From: Chrysiogenia bacterium
Lineage (GTDB): Bacteria; JAGRBM01
Reading direction: 5' to 3'
NCBI GenBank assembly: GCA_020434085.1
Contig: JAGRBM010000313.1
Location: 1 to 20,549 of the forward strand
DNA length: 20,549 nt
Below the pieces are notes generated by a model. That model was not told the DNA's origin. It searched no databases and worked only from the letters and a program-made list of their open reading frames with translations. Positions 1-8,513 of the stretch are shown here, in pieces (the first letter of the stretch is position 1; each line of letters opens with the position of its first letter). Position numbers and translations under genes: made by a program.

Positions 1-3000
1 GCTACCGCTGGGTGCGCCAGCGCGCACGCACTGCATCAAATCAGTCACTCGAAATCCGCTGTACCTACGAAATTGCCGAAGAGTTCGAAGCCCTCGATAA
101 CCTGGGCCAGGCGATGGCCGCCTACGACGAGCTGAGCATCAGTTCCAACGAACAGTGGTCGAAGCGCGCGCAGCTCGCCCTCGTTCGTCTGGAAGCCAGA
201 ATTCTCTCCGCCGCGGCGCTCGGCGAGCAGGCCGACGAGGTGGTGAGCCAGGAAATTCAGGGCTACGCCCGGCGCCTGCTGGCCATCGCCGGCGATCCCG
301 AGGCCGCCCTTGGGGCCGAAGCCCTGCTTGCGCTGGCGCGCATCCAGAAGGACTTTCGGCGCCCGCTTCGTGCGCTCGACAGCATTTCCGATCTTGAACG
401 CGGTTTCCCCGATGCTCCGGAAGTGGTCGCGCGCGGCCGCATGCTGCGTGCCGAGATCTTCCGCGCCCGCGGCGACGAAGAGGCGTTCCAGCAGGAACTG
501 CTGGCCATTACGCAGGACTATGCCGATCGCCCGATGATCCGGCAGAACGCGGTGCGACGGTTCTTGAACTCCATCGAAGAAGAAGAGGCCGAGCCGCGCG
601 CCCTGGTCGAGCGTCTTCGTCAGGCGATGACCCAGCACGCCGACCTCGGGCTTCTGCAATCGCTGGGCGCTTTGCGCATTGCCCGCGCCTACAAACGGAT
701 GGATCTTCCGCACGCGCAACGCGCAGAACTCGAGTGGGTCATTGTCCACGAGCCAGAGCAGAGCGCACTTCGGGCCACGGCAATGGAGCGGTTGCTGCTC
801 CAGCTTGCTGAATCGGGGTCGCTCGATGAAGTGGAGCAGCTTGTCCCCGAATACGAGGCGCAGGCGGCGCGCTCACTCCCTCAGAAAGAACAGGACGCGG
901 CGCGCGGCCGGATCATCGATGAACTGCTGCGACGCGCGGCGATATTGAGAGACCAAAAAAACACGCAGGGAGCGCGTGCGACCTATGAGTATCTGACGCG
1001 AATCTATCCGGACGTGCTCGGCGCCCACTACGGGAGAATTTCCCTGGCCGAAGATTCCGATATTCCTGTCCTGATTTCCGAGTATGAACAGGAGGACAGC
1101 GGCGCCGCCCACTATGCGTTGGCGCTTCTCCGGCTCAGGGGGGGCGGCGTTCCCGATCTCGCTGAGATTCTTGAAGAAGATATCGACCCGGCCCTTCGTG
1201 CGGCCCCGACAAACTCTGCGGTGCACCAGCTTCGCGGCTACGTCTACCAGATCAACGAGACCGTCTATCGCCAGCGCGGCGTAGGCGGAATTGAAGAGGC
1301 CATTCAGGCCTATCAGCTCGCGCTGCTACTGAGCGCCGATTCCCCGCGCCAGTCACGCCGCCAGAGCGAGCTCTACGCGGCGCTCGGTAACGCGTTCATG
1401 AATTTTACCCCACCCAATTACGAGCGCGCCGCCCACTACTACCGGCTCTACATGGACTCAGCGCCGGTATTCGAGAATCAGACGCGTGAACTGGCGTTGC
1501 GAGAGCGAATGGCCCGGGCCGCCTTCCATGCCGGTGAGAGCCGCCGGGCGGCCGCGCATGCAGGGCGCGGCGCGGTTCTGGCCGCTGCGCTGGGGCGAGC
1601 AGCACTTCACGACCGCCTGCTCTCCTACGAGGCCATGTGCCTTCAGGAGACAGGGGATCACGAAGCCGCCGTGGCGCGGCTCAAGGAAGTGGAGGGCTCC
1701 CCGCGCGGGCGCGTTCGCACCTCCCAGCGCAACCGGATACTCCGCAACCTTGCCTACAACCGCTACCAGATCGGTGCGCGCATCGAGGCGCTCGCCAATC
1801 TCAAGGAAGGTCTCGAAATCCTGCAGGACCCTTCAGTAGAGTTTCGCAGCGCCAGGGCCGATACCCAGGGCTTCTCCGCGGATGCGTCCGAAGAGGCATT
1901 CGGCTTCTCGCGAAAGGGAGAGCTGCGCCTCAACTACACCTATGCCGGACAGATTCGCGAGGAACTGGGGGAGCTGGCACAGGCGGTCGAGCTGCAGAAA
2001 CAGAAACTGGCACTCTTTCCCAGGCCCGAGAACGAAAAGGGTGAGGAAGCCCTCAAGTATCACAGCCGCGTGGGCATCGGATGGAACCGGATCGCGCGTC
2101 TTGAATATGCGCGTTCAAATTTCGTCGAAGCGGCGCAGGCTCTGCGGCTCTCGCTGGCAAATGCGACGCAGGCCCAGCAGCTCCGCGGGCAGGCGCTCGC
2201 GCTCGGAGGGTTGCTCCGTTCCCTGCTCGTTTCTGATGGCGAACTCGGCGCGGCCGATATTACTCAGATCGGCAGTGCGCTCGATCAGCTCGTCGATCAG
2301 CTCATCGAACAACGGGCGAAGGGCTTGCCCGTGGATTACACACTGTTGGCGCGGATCTATCACACGCGTGCGATGCTGGGAGCGACCCAGTCGGGATCGC
2401 CCGAACCCTGGTCCATGGTGGACGTTCTCCGGGATTTCGAGGCGAGCGCCTATGCCTTCACACGCGCCGAAGAACAGAGCGCAAAGGGGCTGGGGCCCGA
2501 GCGATTGAGCGTCCAGCTCAACGAACTGGCTTATCTGCGCCAGATCGGTTTTACCGGGCTCGCACTTGCTCGCGCGGATCAACTTCGCACAGCGCTTGCC
2601 TCGCAAGGGCTGCGTTGCCTGGCTTGGCACCTTCCGCTCATCGAAGGGATCGGTGACAAGGAAGCGCGAGGCCGGCTGCTGGATGAGCTGCGCAGCTTTC
2701 CGCCGGGACTTTGCACGGAACTCTCCGCGGCGCAGCTTCGCGATACTTACGAGCGAATCTTTGAGCGCCTGCTGGCGGCAACGGACGACGCGGGAGAGCT
2801 GAGCGCGCTGCTGGAACTGCGATCCGAGCTGCTGCTGGCCGCCGATTTTGGTGGGCGTTCGTGGACGTTTGCAGATGCCGGAGAACAAGCGCGCGCCACA
2901 AAGATAGAAGAAGCGCTCGGCAAGGCACGTGCGAGCGGCGAGGCCCTGCAGCATTTCCGCATTGTGGAGGGATCGCTTGAAAACCGCGAAGCACTCGCCA

Positions 3001-6000
3001 GCCTCCAGTCCCAGTGGCAGGAGGCGCTTGGCGGTGCGAAGCTGGCGATCGAGAACGCGAGGGCCGCGGATGCGGCCCTCGCGCGGCTCTATGGGCCGGT
3101 TGTGCCGGCCGAGTCCGAGCTCGCCAGTGCGCTGGAGCAAAGCGCACTCATTCGCATCACGCCGCTCGAGGGCAGGGGTCTTCTCCTGATCCGCCTTCCG
3201 GGCAGTGATGAACCGGTGAGCGCCTTCGTCGATCTTCCGGGCGGTTCACCGACCCCAGCGGCCTTTGATGAGTGGCTCAACGCCAACCTGTTTCCCTGGG
3301 CCGATTCACTTGGAAGCGCAGACGGCATCTACGTCATTGCCGACGACGCGCTCGCCGCGCTTCCCTGGCAGCGACTGGCTCGCGCGCTGGGAAAGGACGT
3401 GGCCGTCTCCCAGATTGGATCGCTGGCGCATCTTGTCATCGCCCACCAGCGGCGAAATGCCAACAAGGGCCGCGGGATGCTGGTCGCACGCACCGATGCG
3501 GGCAGCGAAACAGAGATCGCGGCGCGCTATGGCTGGCTCGAATCATTTCACGGCTCGCTCGCCGAGGAAATCACGGGGCTTCGCGGCTTCTATTTCCGCG
3601 ACAACACGGCGCAGGAGCTGGCCGCAACGCTCAGCGATCCCACGAGCCAGTACCACTTCCTGCAGGTGATGGCGCCGCTGCAGCTCGAAGCGGGAGTTCC
3701 GCTCTCGAGCAATCTGGCGCTCTGGTCCCCGGTTGGAGGTAACTCGCTTTCCCTGGGGCAGTGGACGCGCATTGGCGCCCAGATGAACCTGACGGTGTTT
3801 GCCAATGTGAGCGGGCAGCTCGATGGCCAAAACTTTGCCGCGTTTTCGTATCTGAGTGCGCTGGCCGGGATGCCGAGCACGGTGCTCGTGCGTCGCCACA
3901 TGCCGCTGGCGAGTCCGGCGCTCCAGGAACTGGAGGCATACAAGCGGCTCTTCCAGCAGGTGCTTCCGGGCGCGGATGGGCGCTATGCGCGCGCCGGTGA
4001 CGCAGCCGACCGGCTTTCCATGGACCCGGCGTTTGCGGCGATGGACGTGCGCTTCATGGGCTATCTGGGAATGGACAACCAGGAGGCGCAGGCCTTCGCG
4101 CAGGAACGACTCAATACGCTGGCGTCGGCAACCGTTGCAGCAGTCCAGTCCGGACGCATGGACGAAGCTGCGGGCAGTTCCGAGCAGGCCATCGTACTGA
4201 TGGACGTCGTGGGCGTTCCGCCGCAGAGCCTCATGGAGATGCTCAACGTCGCGGTCTTTACTCACAAAAAGGCGGGACTGCTCGAGCGCGCGACCAAGTA
4301 CGAAGAGCGACAGGTGCGCCTGCTGGAGCGCGGCGGCATCGGCGAGGCCCTCGTGCGCGTCCTGTTCTTCCTGGGCCGCGACGAACTGGCACTGGGCAAG
4401 CATCAGAAAGCCGCAGGGACGCTCGCACGCTCGCGCGACTACGCGCAGCGGATCGAGCGTGCCGATCTCGAAATCGTCGTGCTCTCTGAACTGGCACGCG
4501 CGCAGGAAGCCGGCGGCGATTCCGCGCAGGCGCTGGCCTCCTATCGGGACGGTTTGGCGCTGGCGGAAAAGAGCGGTGATACCGTCAGCCGCGAGGAGTT
4601 CCACTACAACCTGGGGCGCGTGGCGCACACGCGCATCCATGACGAACAAATGGCGGCCACGCATCTTGAAGCTGCGCTGGAGCTGGCGAAGTCCCTGGGA
4701 GAGGCGGCGCGTCGCAATGCCGCGCGCGACGCACTGACTCTGGTGCTGGTCGAACAACAGCGCGGCCGTCTCGAATCGGCACTTGGGACGCTGGCGGAGC
4801 TGCTCCCCTGGGCCGAAGCGCTGGGCGACAAGGAGTTGCTGGCGCAGGGCCTCGTCTATGAGGCGGTCGTGCACAGGAAGCTCGGCGACCTCCCACGCGC
4901 CGAGCAGGTGCTGGCGCGTGCGCAGGATCTTGCGGCTGGCGCCGGTGCGTCGCAGGTGCTGGCCGATGCCCGCAACGCCCGCGTGCTCATTCGTCTCGAT
5001 GAAGGGCGTCTCGAAGAAGCACTCGCGCTGGCCGAAGAATTGACCGGCGAGGAACTCTCGACCGAGACAAGCCTGGCCGCATTCCACAATCTGGCACTCG
5101 TCGCGCTTGAGCTGGGAGACCTCGCCCGCGCCCGCACGGCATTGGAGCGTGCGCAGTGGTTCGCCAGCCGCGTGGGGGAGCCGCTGGCCATTGCGGATGA
5201 ATTGCTGGTCGAGGCGCGCGTCCTGCATGCGCAGCCCCAGTTTGCGCGGGCAGCCGTCGAAAAACTGGAACAGGCGGCAACTGCCTATGAGAGGGCCGGG
5301 CATCTCAGTCGAAAACTTGAGTGCCGGATCGCCGCGCTCGAATGGAACGGGCAGGGAGGCGATTTTGATGCGCTGCTGGCCGATGCCGAGGCGCTCTCGC
5401 GCGATGACCTGCGTTGGCGCGTGCTGGGGATGCTGGGGCGCAATGAGGAAGCCGTCGCGTTCTACCTTTCGTCACTTCCCATGCCCGATGCCGTGCTGGA
5501 GCGGCGCGGACTCGATCCGGCGGCGGGTCTGAATCTGGTGCGAGAGCAGGTCGCCGTGCTTGCCGGGCGCGGCGAGGCCGAGCAGGCGCTTGCACTGTGG
5601 GAGCAGGGCCTTGCTCGCAGGCGCCAGTCGCTGCTGACCGGGCAGAGCGTCGCCCTCGATCGCAGCCGTGGCGGCGTTCTCATCGAGAAACTCCTTCACG
5701 CATGGGCGGAGACAAGGGCCCGGCGCTTTGAGCCCAGGCCCGACGCCGAAGGGCTTAATGAGCTTGAAGCACGGGCGGGTGCGCTCTTCGAACAGCTTGC
5801 GAAGGAATCCCCTGCGCGCGCGGCCTATCTGCGTCCGCCCGCCGGCGTGCTCGCATCGCGCCGGGCTGAGCTGGAGCCGGGCGATCTTCTCATCAGCGTC
5901 GTGAGCGCGACCAAGCAGAGCTGGTTCTTCCTGGTCGATCACGAGTCGGTGCAGGCAGTGCCTCTGAAGCTGGCGCGCGCGCCGCTGGCCGCCCGCGCGG

Positions 6001-6842
6001 GCGCGCTGCGGGAGCTGCTCTCGTCCATGGCCCGCTACGATGCCGAGCTCGAAGCTCTGCGCGCGCTTCTTCCCGAAGAAGTGCTGCAGCGCGCGGCTGC
6101 TGCAAAGCGGATTGTCTTTGTCAGCGACGAATCATTGCAGGGGCTCCCGATGCAGCTCGTTCTTTCAAGCAACGGCGTGCCGCTGCTCTACCGTGCGAGC
6201 CTTGCTGCGCCGCTGCGCGCAAATGGTGGTGGGAGTGCCGGCCCGCTCTCGGTGCTGGCGCTGGCGCGCATGCCCGCCACGCAGGTGAGCCGCTCCATCC
6301 CGCCGCGCACCGACAAGCGTCCGACGGCCGAGCAGGAAGAGCTCTGGGATCAGGAAGTCTTCGAGATCCTCGATGCCGCCGCGCTCGGGCGTTACGTCTC
6401 GATTCCCGGCGCGCTCAGCGGCGCGACGGACTGGCGCCCGCGCCAGAGATTCAGCGCGCTGTGGTGCGCGGCGCAGGCCCTTCCGGGGCGCAGGGGGGGC
6501 GGTACCTGCGGCGGTGCCGAGGGAAGCGGCCTGCCGCTCTCGGAGCTGGCGGCGGCGCGAGCGCTGCCCGGGCTGCTGGTGCTGCCGGCCTATCAGGCGC
6601 GCCCGGCAGAGGGCCAGAATCTGGCCCTCTGGCTCGAATGGGTGATGGACGGGCGCGGTGTGATCTTCGGCACAGAGCGCCTGCCCGTATCCGGGGCAAG
6701 CTATGGAAAGGCGCTCATCCGCGCCCTCTCGGCGGGCAGGGCGCCGGCTGCGGCGCAGCGTGAAGCCCGAGAAGCGGTGCGCGCGCGCTGGCCCCATCCG
6801 GCCCACTGGTCGAGTTTTCTCTATTACGGTCCGATGGACTAA
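1..6842 (+). CDS. Giant TPR protein with two degenerate CHAT-like domains (5' partial)
   Basis: The frame is open to the window edge (first complete codon at 3), so the true N-terminus lies upstream; a GTG at 12 is only the first possible start in view. Numbering from 12 gives 2276 residues. Residues about 20-900 are helical, with TPR-like repeats clearest near 426-490. Residues about 1037-1340 resemble a CHAT (caspase-like) fold. A second TPR block spans about 1430-1850, and a second CHAT-like domain runs from about 1954 to the end, closing with HPAHWSSFLYYGP, the usual CHAT C-terminal signature (HPxxWaxFxxxG). In copy 1 the expected His and SAC-type Cys positions read FLQVMAP and VFANVSG; in copy 2, LWCAAQA and LVLPAYQ. 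Neither has the catalytic pair by my manual alignment, so a scaffold role is likelier than protease activity. The FecR-domain gene starts 33 nt downstream, suggesting one transcript. Function is unknown; CHAT assignment is firmer for copy 2 than copy 1. Confidence 0.85.
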   Translation, partial: YRWVRQRARTASNQSLEIRCTYEIAEEFEALDNLGQAMAAYDELSISSNEQWSKRAQLALVRLEARILSAAALGEQADEVVSQEIQGYARRLLAIAGDPEAALGAEALLALARIQKDFRRPLRALDSISDLERGFPDAPEVVARGRMLRAEIFRARGDEEAFQQELLAITQDYADRPMIRQNAVRRFLNSIEEEEAEPRALVERLRQAMTQHADLGLLQSLGALRIARAYKRMDLPHAQRAELEWVIVHEPEQSALRATAMERLLLQLAESGSLDEVEQLVPEYEAQAARSLPQKEQDAARGRIIDELLRRAAILRDQKNTQGARATYEYLTRIYPDVLGAHYGRISLAEDSDIPVLISEYEQEDSGAAHYALALLRLRGGGVPDLAEILEEDIDPALRAAPTNSAVHQLRGYVYQINETVYRQRGVGGIEEAIQAYQLALLLSADSPRQSRRQSELYAALGNAFMNFTPPNYERAAHYYRLYMDSAPVFENQTRELALRERMARAAFHAGESRRAAAHAGRGAVLAAALGRAALHDRLLSYEAMCLQETGDHEAAVARLKEVEGSPRGRVRTSQRNRILRNLAYNRYQIGARIEALANLKEGLEILQDPSVEFRSARADTQGFSADASEEAFGFSRKGELRLNYTYAGQIREELGELAQAVELQKQKLALFPRPENEKGEEALKYHSRVGIGWNRIARLEYARSNFVEAAQALRLSLANATQAQQLRGQALALGGLLRSLLVSDGELGAADITQIGSALDQLVDQLIEQRAKGLPVDYTLLARIYHTRAMLGATQSGSPEPWSMVDVLRDFEASAYAFTRAEEQSAKGLGPERLSVQLNELAYLRQIGFTGLALARADQLRTALASQGLRCLAWHLPLIEGIGDKEARGRLLDELRSFPPGLCTELSAAQLRDTYERIFERLLAATDDAGELSALLELRSELLLAADFGGRSWTFADAGEQARATKIEEALGKARASGEALQHFRIVEGSLENREALASLQSQWQEALGGAKLAIENARAADAALARLYGPVVPAESELASALEQSALIRITPLEGRGLLLIRLPGSDEPVSAFVDLPGGSPTPAAFDEWLNANLFPWADSLGSADGIYVIADDALAALPWQRLARALGKDVAVSQIGSLAHLVIAHQRRNANKGRGMLVARTDAGSETEIAARYGWLESFHGSLAEEITGLRGFYFRDNTAQELAATLSDPTSQYHFLQVMAPLQLEAGVPLSSNLALWSPVGGNSLSLGQWTRIGAQMNLTVFANVSGQLDGQNFAAFSYLSALAGMPSTVLVRRHMPLASPALQELEAYKRLFQQVLPGADGRYARAGDAADRLSMDPAFAAMDVRFMGYLGMDNQEAQAFAQERLNTLASATVAAVQSGRMDEAAGSSEQAIVLMDVVGVPPQSLMEMLNVAVFTHKKAGLLERATKYEERQVRLLERGGIGEALVRVLFFLGRDELALGKHQKAAGTLARSRDYAQRIERADLEIVVLSELARAQEAGGDSAQALASYRDGLALAEKSGDTVSREEFHYNLGRVAHTRIHDEQMAATHLEAALELAKSLGEAARRNAARDALTLVLVEQQRGRLESALGTLAELLPWAEALGDKELLAQGLVYEAVVHRKLGDLPRAEQVLARAQDLAAGAGASQVLADARNARVLIRLDEGRLEEALALAEELTGEELSTETSLAAFHNLALVALELGDLARARTALERAQWFASRVGEPLAIADELLVEARVLHAQPQFARAAVEKLEQAATAYERAGHLSRKLECRIAALEWNGQGGDFDALLADAEALSRDDLRWRVLGMLGRNEEAVAFYLSSLPMPDAVLERRGLDPAAGLNLVREQVAVLAGRGEAEQALALWEQGLARRRQSLLTGQSVALDRSRGGVLIEKLLHAWAETRARRFEPRPDAEGLNELEARAGALFEQLAKESPARAAYLRPPAGVLASRRAELEPGDLLISVVSATKQSWFFLVDHESVQAVPLKLARAPLAARAGALRELLSSMARYDAELEALRALLPEEVLQRAAAAKRIVFVSDESLQGLPMQLVLSSNGVPLLYRASLAAPLRANGGGSAGPLSVLALARMPATQVSRSIPPRTDKRPTAEQEELWDQEVFEILDAAALGRYVSIPGALSGATDWRPRQRFSALWCAAQALPGRRGGGTCGGAEGSGLPLSELAAARALPGLLVLPAYQARPAEGQNLALWLEWVMDGRGVIFGTERLPVSGASYGKALIRALSAGRAPAAAQREAREAVRARWPHPAHWSSFLYYGPMD

Positions 6843-6875
6843 GTTTGCAGGCACAAGGAATCAGGACAGAAGAAC

Positions 6876-7694
6876 ATGCGCAAGCACCTCACAGGACTCT
6901 TTGTTTTTACCGCCGCAATGGCCCTCGTGCTCGGCCTTACCCGCCCCTCCGAGGGGGCAAAGGGCGAGGCCCCCAAGCGAGGCGTCGTCACTTACGTGAG
7001 CGGCGCGGCCCAGCACCGCGAGAAGGCGGCGACTGCCTGGGATGCCCTCCAACTCAAGGACGACGTCACCAGCGGTGAGACCGTCCAGACCAAGCGCCAG
7101 ACCCGCGCGGAAATCGAACTCGACGCGGGCAAGCTCATCCGCCTGGACGAGAACACGATCGTCGACCTGGTAAAGCTCTTCGAGGAAGAGAACAAGAAGA
7201 ACACGGTGACCCTCGACGTGGCGCAGGGGCAGGTGTGGTCGCAGATCGCGTCGCTCGGCGGCGAAGAGGCCTTCAAGATCAACTCGCCGCTGGCCGGCGC
7301 CTCGGTGCGGGGCACGGTGTTCAACTTCGCCGTGGGCAGCGGCAACCGCACCAGCGTCGACGTCTTCCGCGGCGCGGTGGAGGTCTACAACCCGTTTCCG
7401 ACGAAGAAGCTGGAGCCGGGCAAGGGCTACGGCGAGCGCCATGAAGTGAGCGGTCCCCAGGAAGTGCAGGGGCCCAAGGAAGTCACGCTGCAGGAGTGGT
7501 ACTACATCGTGCGCAGCATGCAGCGCATCTCCATCGCACCCGGCCAGAGCACCTTCGAGGTCGAGGACATCAAGATGGACGAGGCCGGCAACGAATGGCG
7601 CAAGTGGAACGAAGAGCGCGACGCCGCCCGCGAAAAAAACCAGCCCGAGGGCGGGGAAGAATCCGAGACGGTCGTGCCGCCGGTGCCGGAGTAA
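6876..7694 (+). CDS. Secreted FecR-domain protein
   Basis: The 272-residue product has an N-terminal signal peptide: MRKH, a hydrophobic stretch at about 7-21, and a plausible signal peptidase I site after SEGA (residue 28). The FecR domain (PF04773-like) covers about residues 35-172. Its hallmark is SPLAGASVRGTVFNF at 137-151, matching the family's T/SPxaxxxVRGTxf motif, followed by the strand VDVFRGAVEVYNP. The last 90 residues are charged, probably helical and acidic at the end, with no transmembrane anchor, so the protein is probably periplasmic or exported. Unlike classical FecR anti-sigma regulators it has no N-terminal cytoplasmic domain or membrane helix and no FecI-type sigma factor nearby. 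The family elsewhere includes extracytoplasmic sensor or ligand-binding modules. AGGA lies about 10 nt before ATG. It follows the TPR/CHAT-like gene by 33 nt and ends at a strong terminator, so the pair is probably an operon. Its exact role is not known. Confidence 0.9.
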   Translation: MRKHLTGLFVFTAAMALVLGLTRPSEGAKGEAPKRGVVTYVSGAAQHREKAATAWDALQLKDDVTSGETVQTKRQTRAEIELDAGKLIRLDENTIVDLVKLFEEENKKNTVTLDVAQGQVWSQIASLGGEEAFKINSPLAGASVRGTVFNFAVGSGNRTSVDVFRGAVEVYNPFPTKKLEPGKGYGERHEVSGPQEVQGPKEVTLQEWYYIVRSMQRISIAPGQSTFEVEDIKMDEAGNEWRKWNEERDAAREKNQPEGGEESETVVPPVPE

Positions 7695-7711
7695 TGCAGG
7701 AACTCGACGAC

Positions 7712-7742
7712 GAAGGGCGCCCTAGCGGCGCCCTTCCTTTTT
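7712..7742 (+). terminator. Intrinsic terminator of the FecR operon
   Basis: A perfect 10-bp stem (7712-7721 with 7727-7736, GAAGGGCGCC/GGCGCCCTTC) has a 5-nt loop (CTAGC); one further C precedes five T residues at 7738-7742. It starts 17 nt after the FecR stop codon. Only the plus strand has the T-run, so it should act mainly on rightward transcription. The loop contains the stop codon of the convergent HEAT-repeat gene. Confidence 0.9.
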
Positions 7743-8513
7743 GGGGTGACAACTCTCAAGTGCGTATTGAAAGCTGCGCTTTTTGTGCCATATCGCCGGG
7801 AATTGTTGAAGGATCGGATACAGACGTGCATCGCCGAGAGCATCAGCTGCATCGATTGCGAGGTAGCTGATGTGCGTTTGGTTTAATTCATTTTTTATGA
7901 GCCGGAATGCGCGCGGATCTTTTCGCACGGCTAGCCCGCAGATGGCCTCATTTCGGATTTCGTGATCTGACTCTTTGACGCGAGCATAAAGTGCCTTGCG
8001 AAGCGCAGGGCTATCAGTTCGAAATTCTGACCCCAGTGCGAACGTTGCCCAGTTACGAACATCTGGATCTGTATCTTGTGATAGTTGAATCAGCGCATCA
8101 GTAGCCTTTCGAGTATTGGAGCCTGATACGCTGTAGGCAACTGCTTCCCTTACGTCGGGGGACGGGTGCTCTGCAAAATTCAAAATTGCATCTCGAATTC
8201 TTGCAGGCATTCCCAACGGGTAGAAACGCCCTAATGCATAGATGGCTTGGAGGGCGACGGCCGCGGAACGGTCGGCCAAGCCAACAAACAAGAACGGCTC
8301 GGCAAGGGCGTAACGCTCGGTGAGCGCACCGCTCCAGCGCGCAATTTGAATGCCGAGTTCACGATCACCGGCCTTGCTGGATGCCAAGAGCGAGGGGACG
8401 TGCTTGAGAGGATCGGGTCGCCGCTTTTCGCAGGCCTTGCCAAGTAGCCCGAACCGCTTGCCCATGCTCCGGGTTTGACGTGCCTGGGCAATGAGCTGGT
8501 CGACCTTGCTCAC
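7722..8513 (-). CDS. HEAT-repeat protein
   Basis: A 263-residue protein predicted to be an all-helical solenoid. Repeats of the HEAT/PBS-lyase type are visible as paired helices with conserved Ala, Leu, Asp-Pro and Arg: for example PSPDVREAVAYSVSG, TDPDVRNWATFALG and SDHEIRNEAICGLA at roughly residues 117-200. There is no signal peptide or membrane segment, so it is probably a cytoplasmic protein-binding scaffold; its partner cannot be read from sequence. The GTG start overlaps the gpsA TGA stop as GTGA, indicating translational coupling. Base composition is odd: three 60-nt lines I counted (7861, 7981, 8041) have 45, 55 and 43% G+C against 68% for a gpsA line (8881), suggesting later acquisition or relaxed selection. 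The TAG stop lies in the loop of the convergent gene's terminator. HEAT identification is good; function is unassigned. Confidence 0.85.
   Translation of the reverse strand: MSKVDQLIAQARQTRSMGKRFGLLGKACEKRRPDPLKHVPSLLASSKAGDRELGIQIARWSGALTERYALAEPFLFVGLADRSAAVALQAIYALGRFYPLGMPARIRDAILNFAEHPSPDVREAVAYSVSGSNTRKATDALIQLSQDTDPDVRNWATFALGSEFRTDSPALRKALYARVKESDHEIRNEAICGLAVRKDPRAFRLIKNELNQTHISYLAIDAADALGDARLYPILQQFPAIWHKKRSFQYALESCHPKKEGRR

Noticed and set aside
3543-5303. Long minus-strand open frame (586 codons) opposite the TPR/CHAT-like gene
   Set aside because: High-G+C genes commonly leave long antisense open frames; the translation shows no domain and the plus-strand protein is clearly real.
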